Positions 1 through 5,963 of a stretch of 5,963 nucleotides of DNA are shown here, in pieces. Within the stretch, counting starts at the first letter, position 1; the number at the start of each line of letters is the position of its first letter. Origin of the DNA: Paludibacter sp. (lineage in GTDB: Bacteria > Bacteroidota > Bacteroidia > Bacteroidales > Paludibacteraceae); NCBI GenBank assembly GCA_031284665.1, contig JAITXR010000235.1, positions 1 to 5,963 on the forward strand, written 5' to 3'. A program made the position numbers and the translations under genes. The notes beneath the pieces were generated by a model. That model saw nothing but the letters and a program-made list of their open reading frames with translations, was not told where the DNA came from and ran no database searches.

Positions 1-107
1 TGTTGCGGAAAATTAAAAACATTCAAAGCATAATTTGTACTGTTAGCCAAATCCTCGATAGTATTAAGCAAAGTACCATCAAGGTCGAAAATGATAAGTT
101 TAAGCAT
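1..107 (-). CDS. HAD-family phosphatase, N-terminal fragment (phosphoglycolate phosphatase-like)
   Basis: Only the first 35 codons are inside the window; the gene continues past the left edge. The start ATG is at 105-107 on the minus strand and is followed at once by the hydrophobic strand and HAD motif I, FDLDGTLLNT. In this motif D8 would be the phosphoryl-accepting nucleophile and D10 the general acid/base. Residues 17-26 (IEDLANSTNY) start the helical cap seen in phosphoglycolate phosphatase and beta-phosphoglucomutase-like HAD enzymes. These are cytoplasmic Mg2+-dependent phosphatases, but the substrate cannot be read from this fragment. It lies 65 nt downstream of the vapC toxin on the same strand. 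I see no convincing promoter of its own in that gap, so read-through from the toxin-antitoxin operon is possible. Family assignment is firm; subfamily is a guess. Confidence 0.85.
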   Translation of the reverse strand, partial: MLKLIIFDLDGTLLNTIEDLANSTNYALNVFNFPQ

Positions 108-150
108 TTTATTTTTAAAAAATTAGATAATAGATTTTTAGACGAGATTG

Positions 151-170
151 AAACAATTAATAAATTGTCT
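151..170 (-). terminator. Weak AT-rich hairpin after the vapC toxin gene (possible terminator)
   Basis: Read on the minus strand, an 8-bp stem including one G-U pair encloses a UAUU loop, and the 3' arm ends in three Us before a C. It sits just after the toxin stop codon. The stem is almost all A-U and the U-run is very short, so it may be only a weak or partial terminator, or chance in AT-rich DNA. If it does not stop transcription, the HAD gene would be co-transcribed with the toxin-antitoxin pair. Confidence 0.25.
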
Positions 171-172
171 TA

Positions 173-568
173 TTAAATTATATTAGAGAGTTTCAGCCCT
201 TCAATTCTTTCAAAATGTTTTCGATTTAAGGTTGCAAAAGGCAAATTATTTTTTAGAACTGTTCCGGCAATCAAAATATCAGGTATTTCAATCAATGTAT
301 TTTTTAGTTTTAACTGTTTATGTATGCTTACTGATTGTTTAACCGATTCAGTATCAAAAGGTAACACGGTTATTCTTTGGAAAAAGTTATTCCAAAACTC
401 ATTTTGTTCTTCCGAATTACCAACATATAATTCATATTCTGTAATTGCAGAAACGGCAAAAACAGAATATTGTTCTGTCAATTTATAGAATAAAGTTGTT
501 GATTTATCTTTTTTTCGATAATAATCAATCAGCACAGAGGTGTCCAGACAAACTATTGTATTCTCCAT
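173..568 (-). CDS. vapC: PIN-domain ribonuclease toxin, VapC family
   Basis: This 131-residue protein has the length and motif order of a VapC toxin, a Mg2+-dependent endoribonuclease that cuts RNA (often tRNA or rRNA) when not held by its antitoxin. Visible PIN motifs are LDTSVLIDYY with acidic D9, AITEYELYVG with E46 in the conserved E-L position, IPDILIAGT with D97, and ATLNRKHF with N115 near the C-terminus. The fourth motif has N-R-K-H-F, with no Asp after the Asn, a common variant in PIN toxins. No signal peptide or membrane segment is seen. Its ATG at 566-568 lies inside the last codons of the antitoxin gene, a 16-nt overlap that suggests translational coupling and fixes the start. All core residues are present, so it is probably active. 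The RNA target cannot be predicted. Confidence 0.92.
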   Translation of the reverse strand: MENTIVCLDTSVLIDYYRKKDKSTTLFYKLTEQYSVFAVSAITEYELYVGNSEEQNEFWNNFFQRITVLPFDTESVKQSVSIHKQLKLKNTLIEIPDILIAGTVLKNNLPFATLNRKHFERIEGLKLSNII

Positions 569-789
569 TCGTTGAATTGTTTGCGGTTTTCTTTAAAATT
601 GTGATATTGCTTATTGGACATTACAGGTCCCGAAAGCAAAAACTGTTGAAATTCGGAAATTTCAGTCTGCGCTTTTGCTTTAATATAGTCCTGCGTAAAT
701 TCTGTTTTGATTTTTTCAATCTGATTGGCAGGTAATTGTCTGATAAGAGTTACAATTTGTTCGTAACCTAAATTAACTGTTAATTGCAT
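553..789 (-). CDS. Antitoxin of the VapBC-type pair
   Basis: I call a 78-residue protein starting at the ATG at 787-789 (MQLTVNLGYEQ). The frame stays open 57 nt further upstream to another ATG, but those extra residues (MINCLSIKIL and onward) would start upstream of the predicted transcription start. The N-terminus resembles small Bacteroidota antitoxins that begin with a short beta strand followed by a helix (IVTLIRQLPANQIEKI). The C-terminal part, with GPVMSNKQYHNFKENR and ending NEWRIQ, is the likely toxin-wrapping segment. The protein is rich in Lys, Gln and Glu. It precedes and overlaps the PIN toxin, the standard antitoxin-first order. By family precedent it would neutralise VapC by direct binding and repress its own promoter. 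I see no clear ribbon-helix-helix or AbrB signature, so the DNA-binding class is uncertain and I give no gene symbol. Confidence 0.8.
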   Translation of the reverse strand: MQLTVNLGYEQIVTLIRQLPANQIEKIKTEFTQDYIKAKAQTEISEFQQFLLSGPVMSNKQYHNFKENRKQFNEWRIQ

Positions 790-808
790 TGTACATTCAT
801 TTTTTATA

Positions 809-838
809 CAAAAATACAAAATTTTAATAGATAAGCAA
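809..838 (-). promoter_or_regulatory. Promoter of the toxin-antitoxin operon
   Basis: On the minus strand TTG (836-838) is followed by a 19-nt spacer and TATTTTTG (809-816), a full match to the Bacteroidetes pattern TTG / TAnnTTTG. Transcription would start around 800-804, leaving a leader of roughly a dozen bases before the ATG at 787-789. This placement is the main reason for preferring the shorter antitoxin. A TGTACA palindrome (790-795) lies directly against the start codon and could be part of an autoregulatory operator, but that is speculative. Confidence 0.6.
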
Positions 839-926
839 TTAATCAATTATATTTTCTCATTAATTTATTACAGATGTAGGATTTTAAGATGTAATGCGAT
901 CTCATATCTCACAATCTATTGTCTAT

Positions 927-991
927 AAACTTTGCAAATTTTGTGCACTTTATAAACTTTTTTGTAAATTTGCCAAATCAAACTTTGCAAA
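927..991. repeat. Cluster of TTTGCAAA-like sites around the isomerase promoter
   Basis: The 12-mer AAACTTTGCAAA occurs twice, at 927-938 and 980-991. Each copy contains the perfect palindrome TTTGCAAA (931-938 and 984-991). Between them are two related sequences, TTTGTAAA (961-968) and TTTGCCAAA (969-977), which overlap the -7 element at 965-972. The two exact copies are 53 bp apart, close to five helical turns. This is how a repressor or activator operator array could look. It may also be chance similarity in AT-rich DNA that already carries a TTTG-containing promoter element. Confidence 0.4.
941..972 (+). promoter_or_regulatory. Promoter of the fucose-isomerase-family gene
   Basis: TTG at 941-943 (within TTTTG) is followed by a 21-nt spacer and TAAATTTG at 965-972, a full match to TAnnTTTG of Bacteroidetes primary promoters. 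Transcription would begin about 976-981, giving a leader of roughly 35-40 nt. That rules against the upstream in-frame TTG at 919 and supports the ATG at 1015 as the start. Confidence 0.62.
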
Positions 992-1014
992 CTATTCAAA
1001 CCCTTCAAAACTCT

Positions 1015-2436
1015 ATGAAACACAAACAACTTTGCTTTGGCGTGATTATCGGTACTCGCGCATATTTTAATTCTGCGTTGGCAAAAGATGTCCGCACTCA
1101 ACTGCTCAAAACTATTAGCGACTGCGGTTACAACTATGTAATTTTGCCCGAAGATGCCACTCCTACCGGTAGCGGCACTATCGAAACCCGCGAAGATGGC
1201 TTGAAATGCGCCGAACTCTTCCGCCAAAATCGCGACCGTATAGATGGCATTATCGTTTCGCTACCCAACTTCGGTTTCGAAATTGGAATTATTAACGCCA
1301 TTAGCGTTGCCGATTTGAACGTGCCTGTGATTGTGCAAGCCTGCGACGACGACAACGATAAGGTTGACCTCGATAATCGCCGCGACGCTTTCTGTGGAAA
1401 AATATCGGTTTGTAACAATCTTTATCAATACGGCATTCCATTTACCGACACCACGCTGCATACTTATTCTATATATTCCGAACTTTTGACGCAGGATATA
1501 AATCGTTTTGCTGCCGTTTGTCGCACTGTAAACGGACTGCGCCACGCTCGAATTGGGGCTATTGGTGCACGTCCGGCAGGTTTTCAAACCGTGCGGGCAA
1601 GCGAAAAAATATTGCAAGCAACCGGCATTACAGTTGTCCCTGTGGATTTGTCGGAAATATTTGCCGCTGCCTACAAAATTGACGACAATGACAAAAATCT
1701 ACTCGAAAAAATATCTGCAATTACTCATTATGCCTCTGTGCCTGACCAATATAACGATAAATTACAACTGCAAGCAAAATTTGGTTTGGCTGTGGAAAAC
1801 TGGATGACGGCTAATGCAATCGATGCTGTGGCAATTCAATGCTGGGACTCGCTTGAGCAAAATTACGGCTGCGCAGCCTGTGTTACAATGAGTATGCTTA
1901 GCGACAAACTTATTCCCGCTGCCTGCGAAGTTGATATTGCCGGTGCAGTGTCGATGTACGCCCTGATGCTGGCTTCGGGTAACGCCCCTGCCCTACTCGA
2001 CTGGAACAATAATTTTGCCACCGACCGTAACAAATGCGTTTGCACCCATTGCGGCAATTTTCCAAAATCGTTTGTTGACAACGATTTACGGCTCGGCACA
2101 CTCGGCGTATTGGGGCGCACACTTGGCAAAGTTCGTACTTTTGGCGCAGTGTATGGCAAGGTTAAAAGTGGCGATTTTACTTTTTTCCGCATCTCGACCG
2201 ACGATACTGCCGGATGCATAAAATCGTATCTCGGCACAGGAAAAATAACCGACGACCCTTACGCAATGGACGGTTGCATTGCTGTTACACGAGTTGAAAA
2301 CTTACAAAAACTAATGAAATTTATTTGCAAAAACGGCTTTGAACATCACGTAGCAATGTGTCGCGGCGAAGTTCAGGATATTTTGCAGGAGGCTATCGAC
2401 AGTTATCTCGGCTGGGATTTGTATGTGCACGAATAA
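1015..2436 (+). CDS. L-fucose/L-arabinose isomerase-family protein, substrate unknown
   Basis: This 473-residue protein fits the fucose-isomerase-like family (aldose-ketose isomerases and relatives, about 450-500 residues). An N-terminal alpha/beta domain opens with LCFGVIIGTRAYF and includes an Asp-rich segment at 111-120 (ACDDDNDKVDLD). The middle has AIQCWDSLEQNYGCAACV (273-290). Then comes AACEVDIAGAVSM (302-314), where E305 and possibly D307 should be metal ligands. THCGNFP (344-350) matches the family's HCGN-P motif, and HHVAMCRGEV (444-453) near the end carries a likely metal-binding His. Mn2+-dependent isomerisation of an L-sugar in the cytoplasm is the family role. No kinase, aldolase or transporter gene is in view, so fucose itself is not established. 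It is cysteine-rich (18 Cys). The ATG at 1015 is chosen because the conserved sequence begins there and a promoter lies at 941-972. Family is confident, substrate is not. Confidence 0.88.
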   Translation: MKHKQLCFGVIIGTRAYFNSALAKDVRTQLLKTISDCGYNYVILPEDATPTGSGTIETREDGLKCAELFRQNRDRIDGIIVSLPNFGFEIGIINAISVADLNVPVIVQACDDDNDKVDLDNRRDAFCGKISVCNNLYQYGIPFTDTTLHTYSIYSELLTQDINRFAAVCRTVNGLRHARIGAIGARPAGFQTVRASEKILQATGITVVPVDLSEIFAAAYKIDDNDKNLLEKISAITHYASVPDQYNDKLQLQAKFGLAVENWMTANAIDAVAIQCWDSLEQNYGCAACVTMSMLSDKLIPAACEVDIAGAVSMYALMLASGNAPALLDWNNNFATDRNKCVCTHCGNFPKSFVDNDLRLGTLGVLGRTLGKVRTFGAVYGKVKSGDFTFFRISTDDTAGCIKSYLGTGKITDDPYAMDGCIAVTRVENLQKLMKFICKNGFEHHVAMCRGEVQDILQEAIDSYLGWDLYVHE

Positions 2437-2439
2437 AAA

Positions 2440-2473
2440 AAACGCAGATTATAAAATTTTATAATCTGCGTTT
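2440..2473. terminator. Bidirectional terminator, perfect 34-bp palindrome
   Basis: The 17-base arm 2440-2456 (AAACGCAGATTATAAAA) is followed immediately by its exact reverse complement at 2457-2473. As RNA it would fold into a long hairpin with a few central A/U bases open as a loop. It lies between convergent genes, 3 nt after the isomerase stop codon and about 21 nt beyond the ssb stop. In the ssb direction the stem continues into a run of eight Us (complement of 2435-2442), a strong intrinsic terminator. In the isomerase direction the U-tract is only three bases, so that side is weaker. Confidence 0.88.
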
Positions 2474-2494
2474 AAAATAACTTTTCGGCGTTGT

Positions 2495-2935
2495 TTAGAA
2501 CGGTAAATCGTCAGAAGTTGCAGGTGGAGTGTCGATTGGCTCTGATGCCGGAGGAGCATCTGCCACCGATACAGGAGCTTGATAGGTGGATTCGCTGTTG
2601 TCGGCTTTTCTGCCAAGTAATTGAATAACATCGGCTACAATGTCGGTAGCATAACGTTTGATGCCATCTTTTTCCCACGAGCGAGTCTGGATTTTGCCTT
2701 CTATGTAAAGCTGCTGCCCTTTTTTAATCCATTTTTCCGACAGTTCGGCTAATCCGCGCCACGCTTTGATATTATGCCATTCCGTACGTTCCGGAATTTG
2801 ATTGCCATTTTTCATTGTGTAAGACCGTTCGGTAGTTGCTAATGTAAATTCCGCTACGGCAATATCATTGTCTAAACGACGAATTTCGGGGTCTTTACCC
2901 ACATTGCCTACTAAAATAACCTTGTTTACTGACAT
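2495..2935 (-). CDS. ssb: Single-stranded DNA-binding protein
   Basis: This 146-residue SSB binds single-stranded DNA during replication, recombination and repair, normally as a homotetramer. Residues 1 to about 108 form the OB-fold, beginning MSVNKVILVGNVGKDPEIRR. Aromatic residues at DNA-stacking positions are visible: W53 in TEWHNIKAW, W59, and W87 in TRSWEKDG, corresponding to W54, F60 and W88 of the E. coli protein. The usual KGQQLYIEGK strand is present. A short Pro/Ala/Ser/Asp-rich linker (about 111-140) leads to the acidic tip SDDLPF, which recruits partner proteins such as repair helicases and polymerase subunits. It is shorter than E. coli SSB because of this linker, typical of Bacteroidota. 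It lies 105 nt downstream of lon on the same strand; I see no good promoter or terminator in that gap, so co-transcription is possible. Confidence 0.97.
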   Translation of the reverse strand: MSVNKVILVGNVGKDPEIRRLDNDIAVAEFTLATTERSYTMKNGNQIPERTEWHNIKAWRGLAELSEKWIKKGQQLYIEGKIQTRSWEKDGIKRYATDIVADVIQLLGRKADNSESTYQAPVSVADAPPASEPIDTPPATSDDLPF

Positions 2936-3040
2936 AGTTGTAAGTTTTAATTGATTTGATATTAATTAACGGCTGTAAAAATAGAAAAAAAAATTTTTGA
3001 TTTAATATTTTCTCCGCTTTTTTTTAAATAAATCTTTTTT

Positions 3041-5473
3041 TTACGCTTTTTCGTCGAGCAAAGCAAACTCAAAAACTTCCATTATATCTTTTACATAATG
3101 AAACACCAAGCCTTTGATATAGACTGCTTTTATCTCGTCAATATCTTTTTTATTATCGGCACAAAGCACAATATCGGTAATTCCGGCGCGTTTGGCGGCA
3201 AGAATTTTTTCTTTAATCCCTCCTACCGGCAGCACTTTCCCGCGTAAAGTAATTTCGCCGGTCATTGCTGTGTTTTTCCGCACTTTTCGGCGTGTGAACA
3301 CCGATGCAAGTGCTGTTGCCATTGTGATACCTGCCGACGGTCCATCTTTTGGAATTGCGCCTTCCGGAACGTGTATATGAACGTTCATTTCTTCAAACCG
3401 GTCAGGATTAATGTCAAGTTTATCGGCGTGCGATTTTATATATTCAAAAGCCAGCATAGCCGATTCTTTCATTACATCGCCAAGATTTCCGGTGAGTGTA
3501 AGTTTTGGGGTTTTGCTGCGGCTTAAACTCGATTCTATAAACAAGATTTCGCCTCCTACCTGCGTCCAAGCCAATCCGGTTACAACGCCCGGATAGTCGT
3601 TTCCCTGATATTTGTCTTTACTATAAATTTGAGTTCCAAGCAGTTCCGTTAATTCTTCGATTTTTGGCTCTGTGTTGTATGTTTCGTCGGATGCCACTTT
3701 TTTTGCAATTTTGCGCATCAACGAGGCAATTTTTCGGTCGAGTTCGCGCACTCCCGATTCGCGGGTATATTTTTCGATTATTTGCTCGAGAAGTTGTTTT
3801 GTAAGCGAGATATTTTCCGGTTTCAACCCGTGATTTTCGATTTCTTTCTGCACTAAATGCCTGAGCGCGATTTGCACTTTTTCCTCCTGCGTATATCCGC
3901 TTACTTCGATTAGTTCCATACGGTCGAGCAAGGGCTTGGGAATGGTGGATATATTATTTGCGGTGGCAATAAACAGCACTTTTGACAAGTCGAAATCTAC
4001 ATCCAAATAATTATCGTGGAAATTTGTATTTTGTTCAGGGTCAAGCACTTCGAGTAATGCCGCCGATGGGTCGCCTTTGTAATCGGCAAACACCTTGTCA
4101 ATTTCGTCGAGCACAAACACCGGATTTGCCGATTCGGCTTTCAGTAAATTATGAATTATTCGTCCGGGCATCGAGCCTATATACGTTCGACGATGTCCGC
4201 GAATTTCCGCCTCGTCGTGCAATCCACCAAGCGATACTCGTGCATATTTACGATTTAATGCTCGTGCCACCGATTTTCCGAGCGATGTTTTGCCCACTCC
4301 CGGAGGTCCATACAGACACAGTATTGGTGCTTTCATATCGCCTTTGAGTTTAAGCACCGCCAAATGTTCGATTATACGTTCTTTTACCGTATCAATTCCA
4401 AAATGGTCTTGGTCGAGCACTTTTCGGGCATTTTTCAGATTAAAATTATCTTTTGTAAACTCGTTCCAAGGCAAGTCGAGTAAAGTTTCGATATATTGCG
4501 CCTGCGTTGAGTATTCGCCCGAATGTTGATTTGTACGGATTAAATGTTTCAGTTCGCGGTCAAAAATTTTGGCAGTTGCCTCATTCCATTTTTTCTTTTC
4601 GGCGCGTTGTTTGTAGTCGGCAATATCTTTTTCGGGCGACACACCTCCAAGTTCGTTTTGGATAGTTTTCATCTGCTGCTGCAAAAAATATTCGCGCTGT
4701 TCCTTGTTCATTCCTTCGCGCGCTTTATTTTGAATTGATATTTTAATATCGAGCATTTGTAACTCTTTATTAAGCAGTTCGAGCAATTTATAGCCACGTT
4801 CGCTTATCGAATCGGTTTCGATAAGGTTTATTTTTTCGGACAGTTGAAAGCCGAAATTTGCCGAAACATAATTGAATAAAAAAATGGGATTTTCGATATT
4901 TCGAATGGCAAACGAAATTTCGGACGAAAACAGCCCCGATTTTTGCATTATTCCTACCGAAATATCTTTTACCGACGCCGCCAATGCAGTAAAAGTATCG
5001 TCGTTCATATCGGCAGGAAAAATATCTTCGAGTATGTTTATTTTTGCCTTCATATAAGGTTTATTCGCCACTTCTTCGCCAAGCAAAAAGCGTTTGCGAC
5101 CTTCGAGAATTGCAGTTACCGAGCCGTCGGGCATTTCCAAAATTTTCACTACCGTCGCCACGCAACCGGTTGTATATAATTGGTCGATTTGCGGGTCTTC
5201 AATTTGCCGGTCTTTTTGCGAGCAAACTCCTATAAGTTGTTCATTTTCCTGCGCTTTGCGTATCAGTTTAGCCGATTTTGAACGTGTAACCTGTACCGGC
5301 ATTAACACTCCGGGAAATATTACCATATTTTTTAACGGTAGAATTGGTAAAATTTCAGGTATTTCAATGTCTTTTTGTTGCAATTCTACATCGTTGTTTT
5401 CTTGCGGAAAAATTGTCATTATACTGCTTCCGACAATTTCTTCATCGTTTATTTCTTCATCAAAATAATTCAT
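3041..5473 (-). CDS. lon: ATP-dependent protease Lon (endopeptidase La)
   Basis: This 810-residue cytoplasmic protease unfolds and degrades damaged and regulatory proteins as an ATP-driven hexamer. An acidic, probably flexible extension of about 38 residues precedes the LON substrate-binding domain (from [14 protein letters not shown], residue 42). Coiled helices near 225-300 include [18 protein letters not shown]. The AAA+ module has Walker A GPPGVGKT (389-396), Walker B VFVLDEID (452-459), sensor-1 ATANN (503-507) and LLDRME (515-520) with the probable arginine finger. The protease domain has PKDGPSAG with nucleophile S713 and GGIKEK with K756; their 43-residue separation equals that of S679/K722 in E. 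coli. All catalytic elements are intact. The start is secure because an in-frame TAA lies two codons upstream of the ATG. In other bacteria Lon degrades type II antitoxins, giving a possible functional link to the vapBC pair here. Confidence 0.98.
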   Translation of the reverse strand: MNYFDEEINDEEIVGSSIMTIFPQENNDVELQQKDIEIPEILPILPLKNMVIFPGVLMPVQVTRSKSAKLIRKAQENEQLIGVCSQKDRQIEDPQIDQLYTTGCVATVVKILEMPDGSVTAILEGRKRFLLGEEVANKPYMKAKINILEDIFPADMNDDTFTALAASVKDISVGIMQKSGLFSSEISFAIRNIENPIFLFNYVSANFGFQLSEKINLIETDSISERGYKLLELLNKELQMLDIKISIQNKAREGMNKEQREYFLQQQMKTIQNELGGVSPEKDIADYKQRAEKKKWNEATAKIFDRELKHLIRTNQHSGEYSTQAQYIETLLDLPWNEFTKDNFNLKNARKVLDQDHFGIDTVKERIIEHLAVLKLKGDMKAPILCLYGPPGVGKTSLGKSVARALNRKYARVSLGGLHDEAEIRGHRRTYIGSMPGRIIHNLLKAESANPVFVLDEIDKVFADYKGDPSAALLEVLDPEQNTNFHDNYLDVDFDLSKVLFIATANNISTIPKPLLDRMELIEVSGYTQEEKVQIALRHLVQKEIENHGLKPENISLTKQLLEQIIEKYTRESGVRELDRKIASLMRKIAKKVASDETYNTEPKIEELTELLGTQIYSKDKYQGNDYPGVVTGLAWTQVGGEILFIESSLSRSKTPKLTLTGNLGDVMKESAMLAFEYIKSHADKLDINPDRFEEMNVHIHVPEGAIPKDGPSAGITMATALASVFTRRKVRKNTAMTGEITLRGKVLPVGGIKEKILAAKRAGITDIVLCADNKKDIDEIKAVYIKGLVFHYVKDIMEVFEFALLDEKA

Positions 5474-5561
5474 TATTTATTATTGTTAAATTTAGTTATC
5501 AATTTTATTATTGGCGTCTATGCTATTTCCATTGATTTTATCTCTCGCTTTGTCCTTACCC

Positions 5562-5591
5562 TAAATATATTGTCTGAATCAGGATTTACAA
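5562..5591 (-). promoter_or_regulatory. Candidate promoter of lon
   Basis: On the minus strand TTG (5589-5591) is followed by a 19-nt spacer and TATATTTA (5562-5569), which matches TAnnTTTG at all fixed positions except the last. Transcription would start near 5553-5558, giving an 80-base leader. The TTG is also the last sense codon of the upstream GxxExxY gene and lies inside its tandem repeat. A second partial match, TAAATTTA at 5487-5494, is only 13 nt from the ATG and has no TTG at the right distance. The call is tentative. Confidence 0.33.
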
Positions 5592-5614
5592 GATTTCAGG
5601 ATTGGCAGGATTCC
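5580..5614. repeat. Degenerate 9-bp tandem repeat, CAGGATTNN, four copies
   Basis: On the plus strand the copies are CAGGATTTA (5580-5588), CAAGATTT (5589-5596, one base shorter and with one change), CAGGATTGG (5597-5605) and CAGGATTCC (5606-5614). The array spans the stop codon of the GxxExxY gene. The 9-bp period is three codons, so the two upstream copies on the coding strand add the repeated residues NPA and NPE to the protein. From general familiarity, similar CAGGATT-type repeats occur scattered in Bacteroidota genomes, often near such genes; I could not check this here. Confidence 0.75.
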
Positions 5615-5963
5615 GATTATATTTTTGATTGAACACTTTTTTATATTGCAAACTTGTACTTCCAAAATTTATCAACAATCCTATAGGTTTATCGTATGCT
5701 ACCACATAATTTTTTGCTTGTGCCAAATGAATATCTTCAAGATTTATAATTGCTTTAAGTTCCACAATTACAATATCTTCCACAACAAAATCGGCTCTAC
5801 GTGTTCCAACGTTGTATCCTTCGTAAAGAATGTCTTGCTCCTTTTCTCTTTCAAAAGTAAGTCCTGCCTTTTTCAATTCAATAGCCATACAGCGTTGATA
5901 AATTACTTCTTGAAAACCATTTCCGAGCATATTATGCACTTTCATTGCACAACCATTAATTTT
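5586..5963 (-). CDS. GxxExxY protein, PD-(D/E)XK nuclease-like, 5'-partial
   Basis: The frame stays open to the right edge of the window, and the residues upstream of the first internal Met (KINGCA before MKVHNMLGNG) belong to the conserved family start, so the gene begins outside the window. The name-giving motif is visible as GFQEVIY, numbered G10, E13, Y16 from that Met. Then follow YEGYNVGTRRADFVVE with D52 and VIVELKA with E62 and K64, which together resemble the D...ExK core of PD-(D/E)XK nucleases. HLAQAKNYVVAY and IGLLINFGS are also typical. The family is a small putative nuclease of unknown physiological role, widespread and scattered in Bacteroidota. The C-terminus (YNRNPANPEIL) is encoded by a tandem repeat and is probably not structured. 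It lies upstream of lon on the same strand. The AT-rich coding sequence and sporadic family distribution suggest an accessory gene. Confidence 0.9.
   Translation of the reverse strand, partial: KINGCAMKVHNMLGNGFQEVIYQRCMAIELKKAGLTFEREKEQDILYEGYNVGTRRADFVVEDIVIVELKAIINLEDIHLAQAKNYVVAYDKPIGLLINFGSTSLQYKKVFNQKYNRNPANPEIL

Noticed and set aside
790..846. Longer version of the antitoxin starting 19 codons earlier
   Set aside because: The extra codons overlap a full-match promoter (809-838), and the family-like sequence starts at the ATG at 787-789.
919..1014. In-frame upstream TTG start that would add 32 residues to the isomerase
   Set aside because: The added residues (Phe/Asn-rich, no similarity to the family start) would be encoded by the promoter region itself; the predicted transcription start lies downstream of 919.
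1134..2237. Several open frames on the minus strand, and shorter plus-strand frames, inside the isomerase gene
   Set aside because: They have no recognisable motifs and overlap a gene with clear conserved family motifs; they are frame shadows.
2976..2983. TATTTTTA as an ssb promoter
   Set aside because: The last consensus base is wrong and no TTG lies at a usable distance upstream, so I did not list it as a feature.
3192..5632. Many plus-strand open frames of 60-125 codons opposite lon
   Set aside because: lon is intact and fully conserved on the other strand; the antisense frames have odd composition and no domain signs.
1..5963. tRNA, rRNA, CRISPR array, insertion sequence or phage genes
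   Set aside because: No cloverleaf, regularly spaced repeat array, transposase or phage protein was seen on either strand; the only tandem array is the short CAGGATTNN repeat at 5580-5614, which has no spacers.

Overview
The window looks like a piece of a Bacteroidota (Bacteroidetes) chromosome. The evidence is AT-rich intergenic DNA, start codons without clear Shine-Dalgarno sequences, two good matches to the Bacteroidetes promoter pattern (TTG, about 19-21 nt, TAnnTTTG), and proteins of types common in that phylum. These include a Lon with an acidic N-terminal extension, a short SSB ending in DDLPF, and a GxxExxY protein. Genus cannot be fixed from the sequence.

Layout from left to right. 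(1) 1-107, minus strand: the first 35 codons of a HAD-family phosphatase that runs off the left edge. (2) 173-789, minus strand: a two-gene VapBC-type toxin-antitoxin operon. The antitoxin (553-789) has its own promoter and overlaps the PIN-domain toxin (173-568) by 16 nt. (3) 790-1014: the intergenic region between the divergent antitoxin and sugar-isomerase genes, holding a promoter for each and a cluster of TTTGCAAA-like sites. (4) 1015-2436, plus strand: a protein of the L-fucose/L-arabinose isomerase fold family. (5) 2440-2473: a perfect palindrome acting as a shared terminator between convergent genes. (6) 2495-2935 and 3041-5473, minus strand: ssb and lon, two housekeeping genes for DNA maintenance and protein quality control. 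(7) 5586-5963, minus strand: a GxxExxY/PD-(D/E)XK-type protein missing its N-terminus at the right edge. Its 3' end runs into a degenerate 9-bp tandem repeat.

How the parts relate. Lon is the protease that usually degrades type II antitoxins, so its presence near vapBC is functionally sensible, but the two loci are not one operon and the proximity may be chance. The isomerase stands alone, without sugar transport or kinase genes in view, so its substrate is open. The accessory-looking parts are the VapBC pair and the GxxExxY gene with its repeat. The rest reads as ordinary chromosome. I found no clear new multi-gene system. The least explained features are the phased TTTGCAAA sites at the isomerase promoter and the CAGGATTNN repeat that forms the end of the GxxExxY gene and may contribute to the lon promoter.
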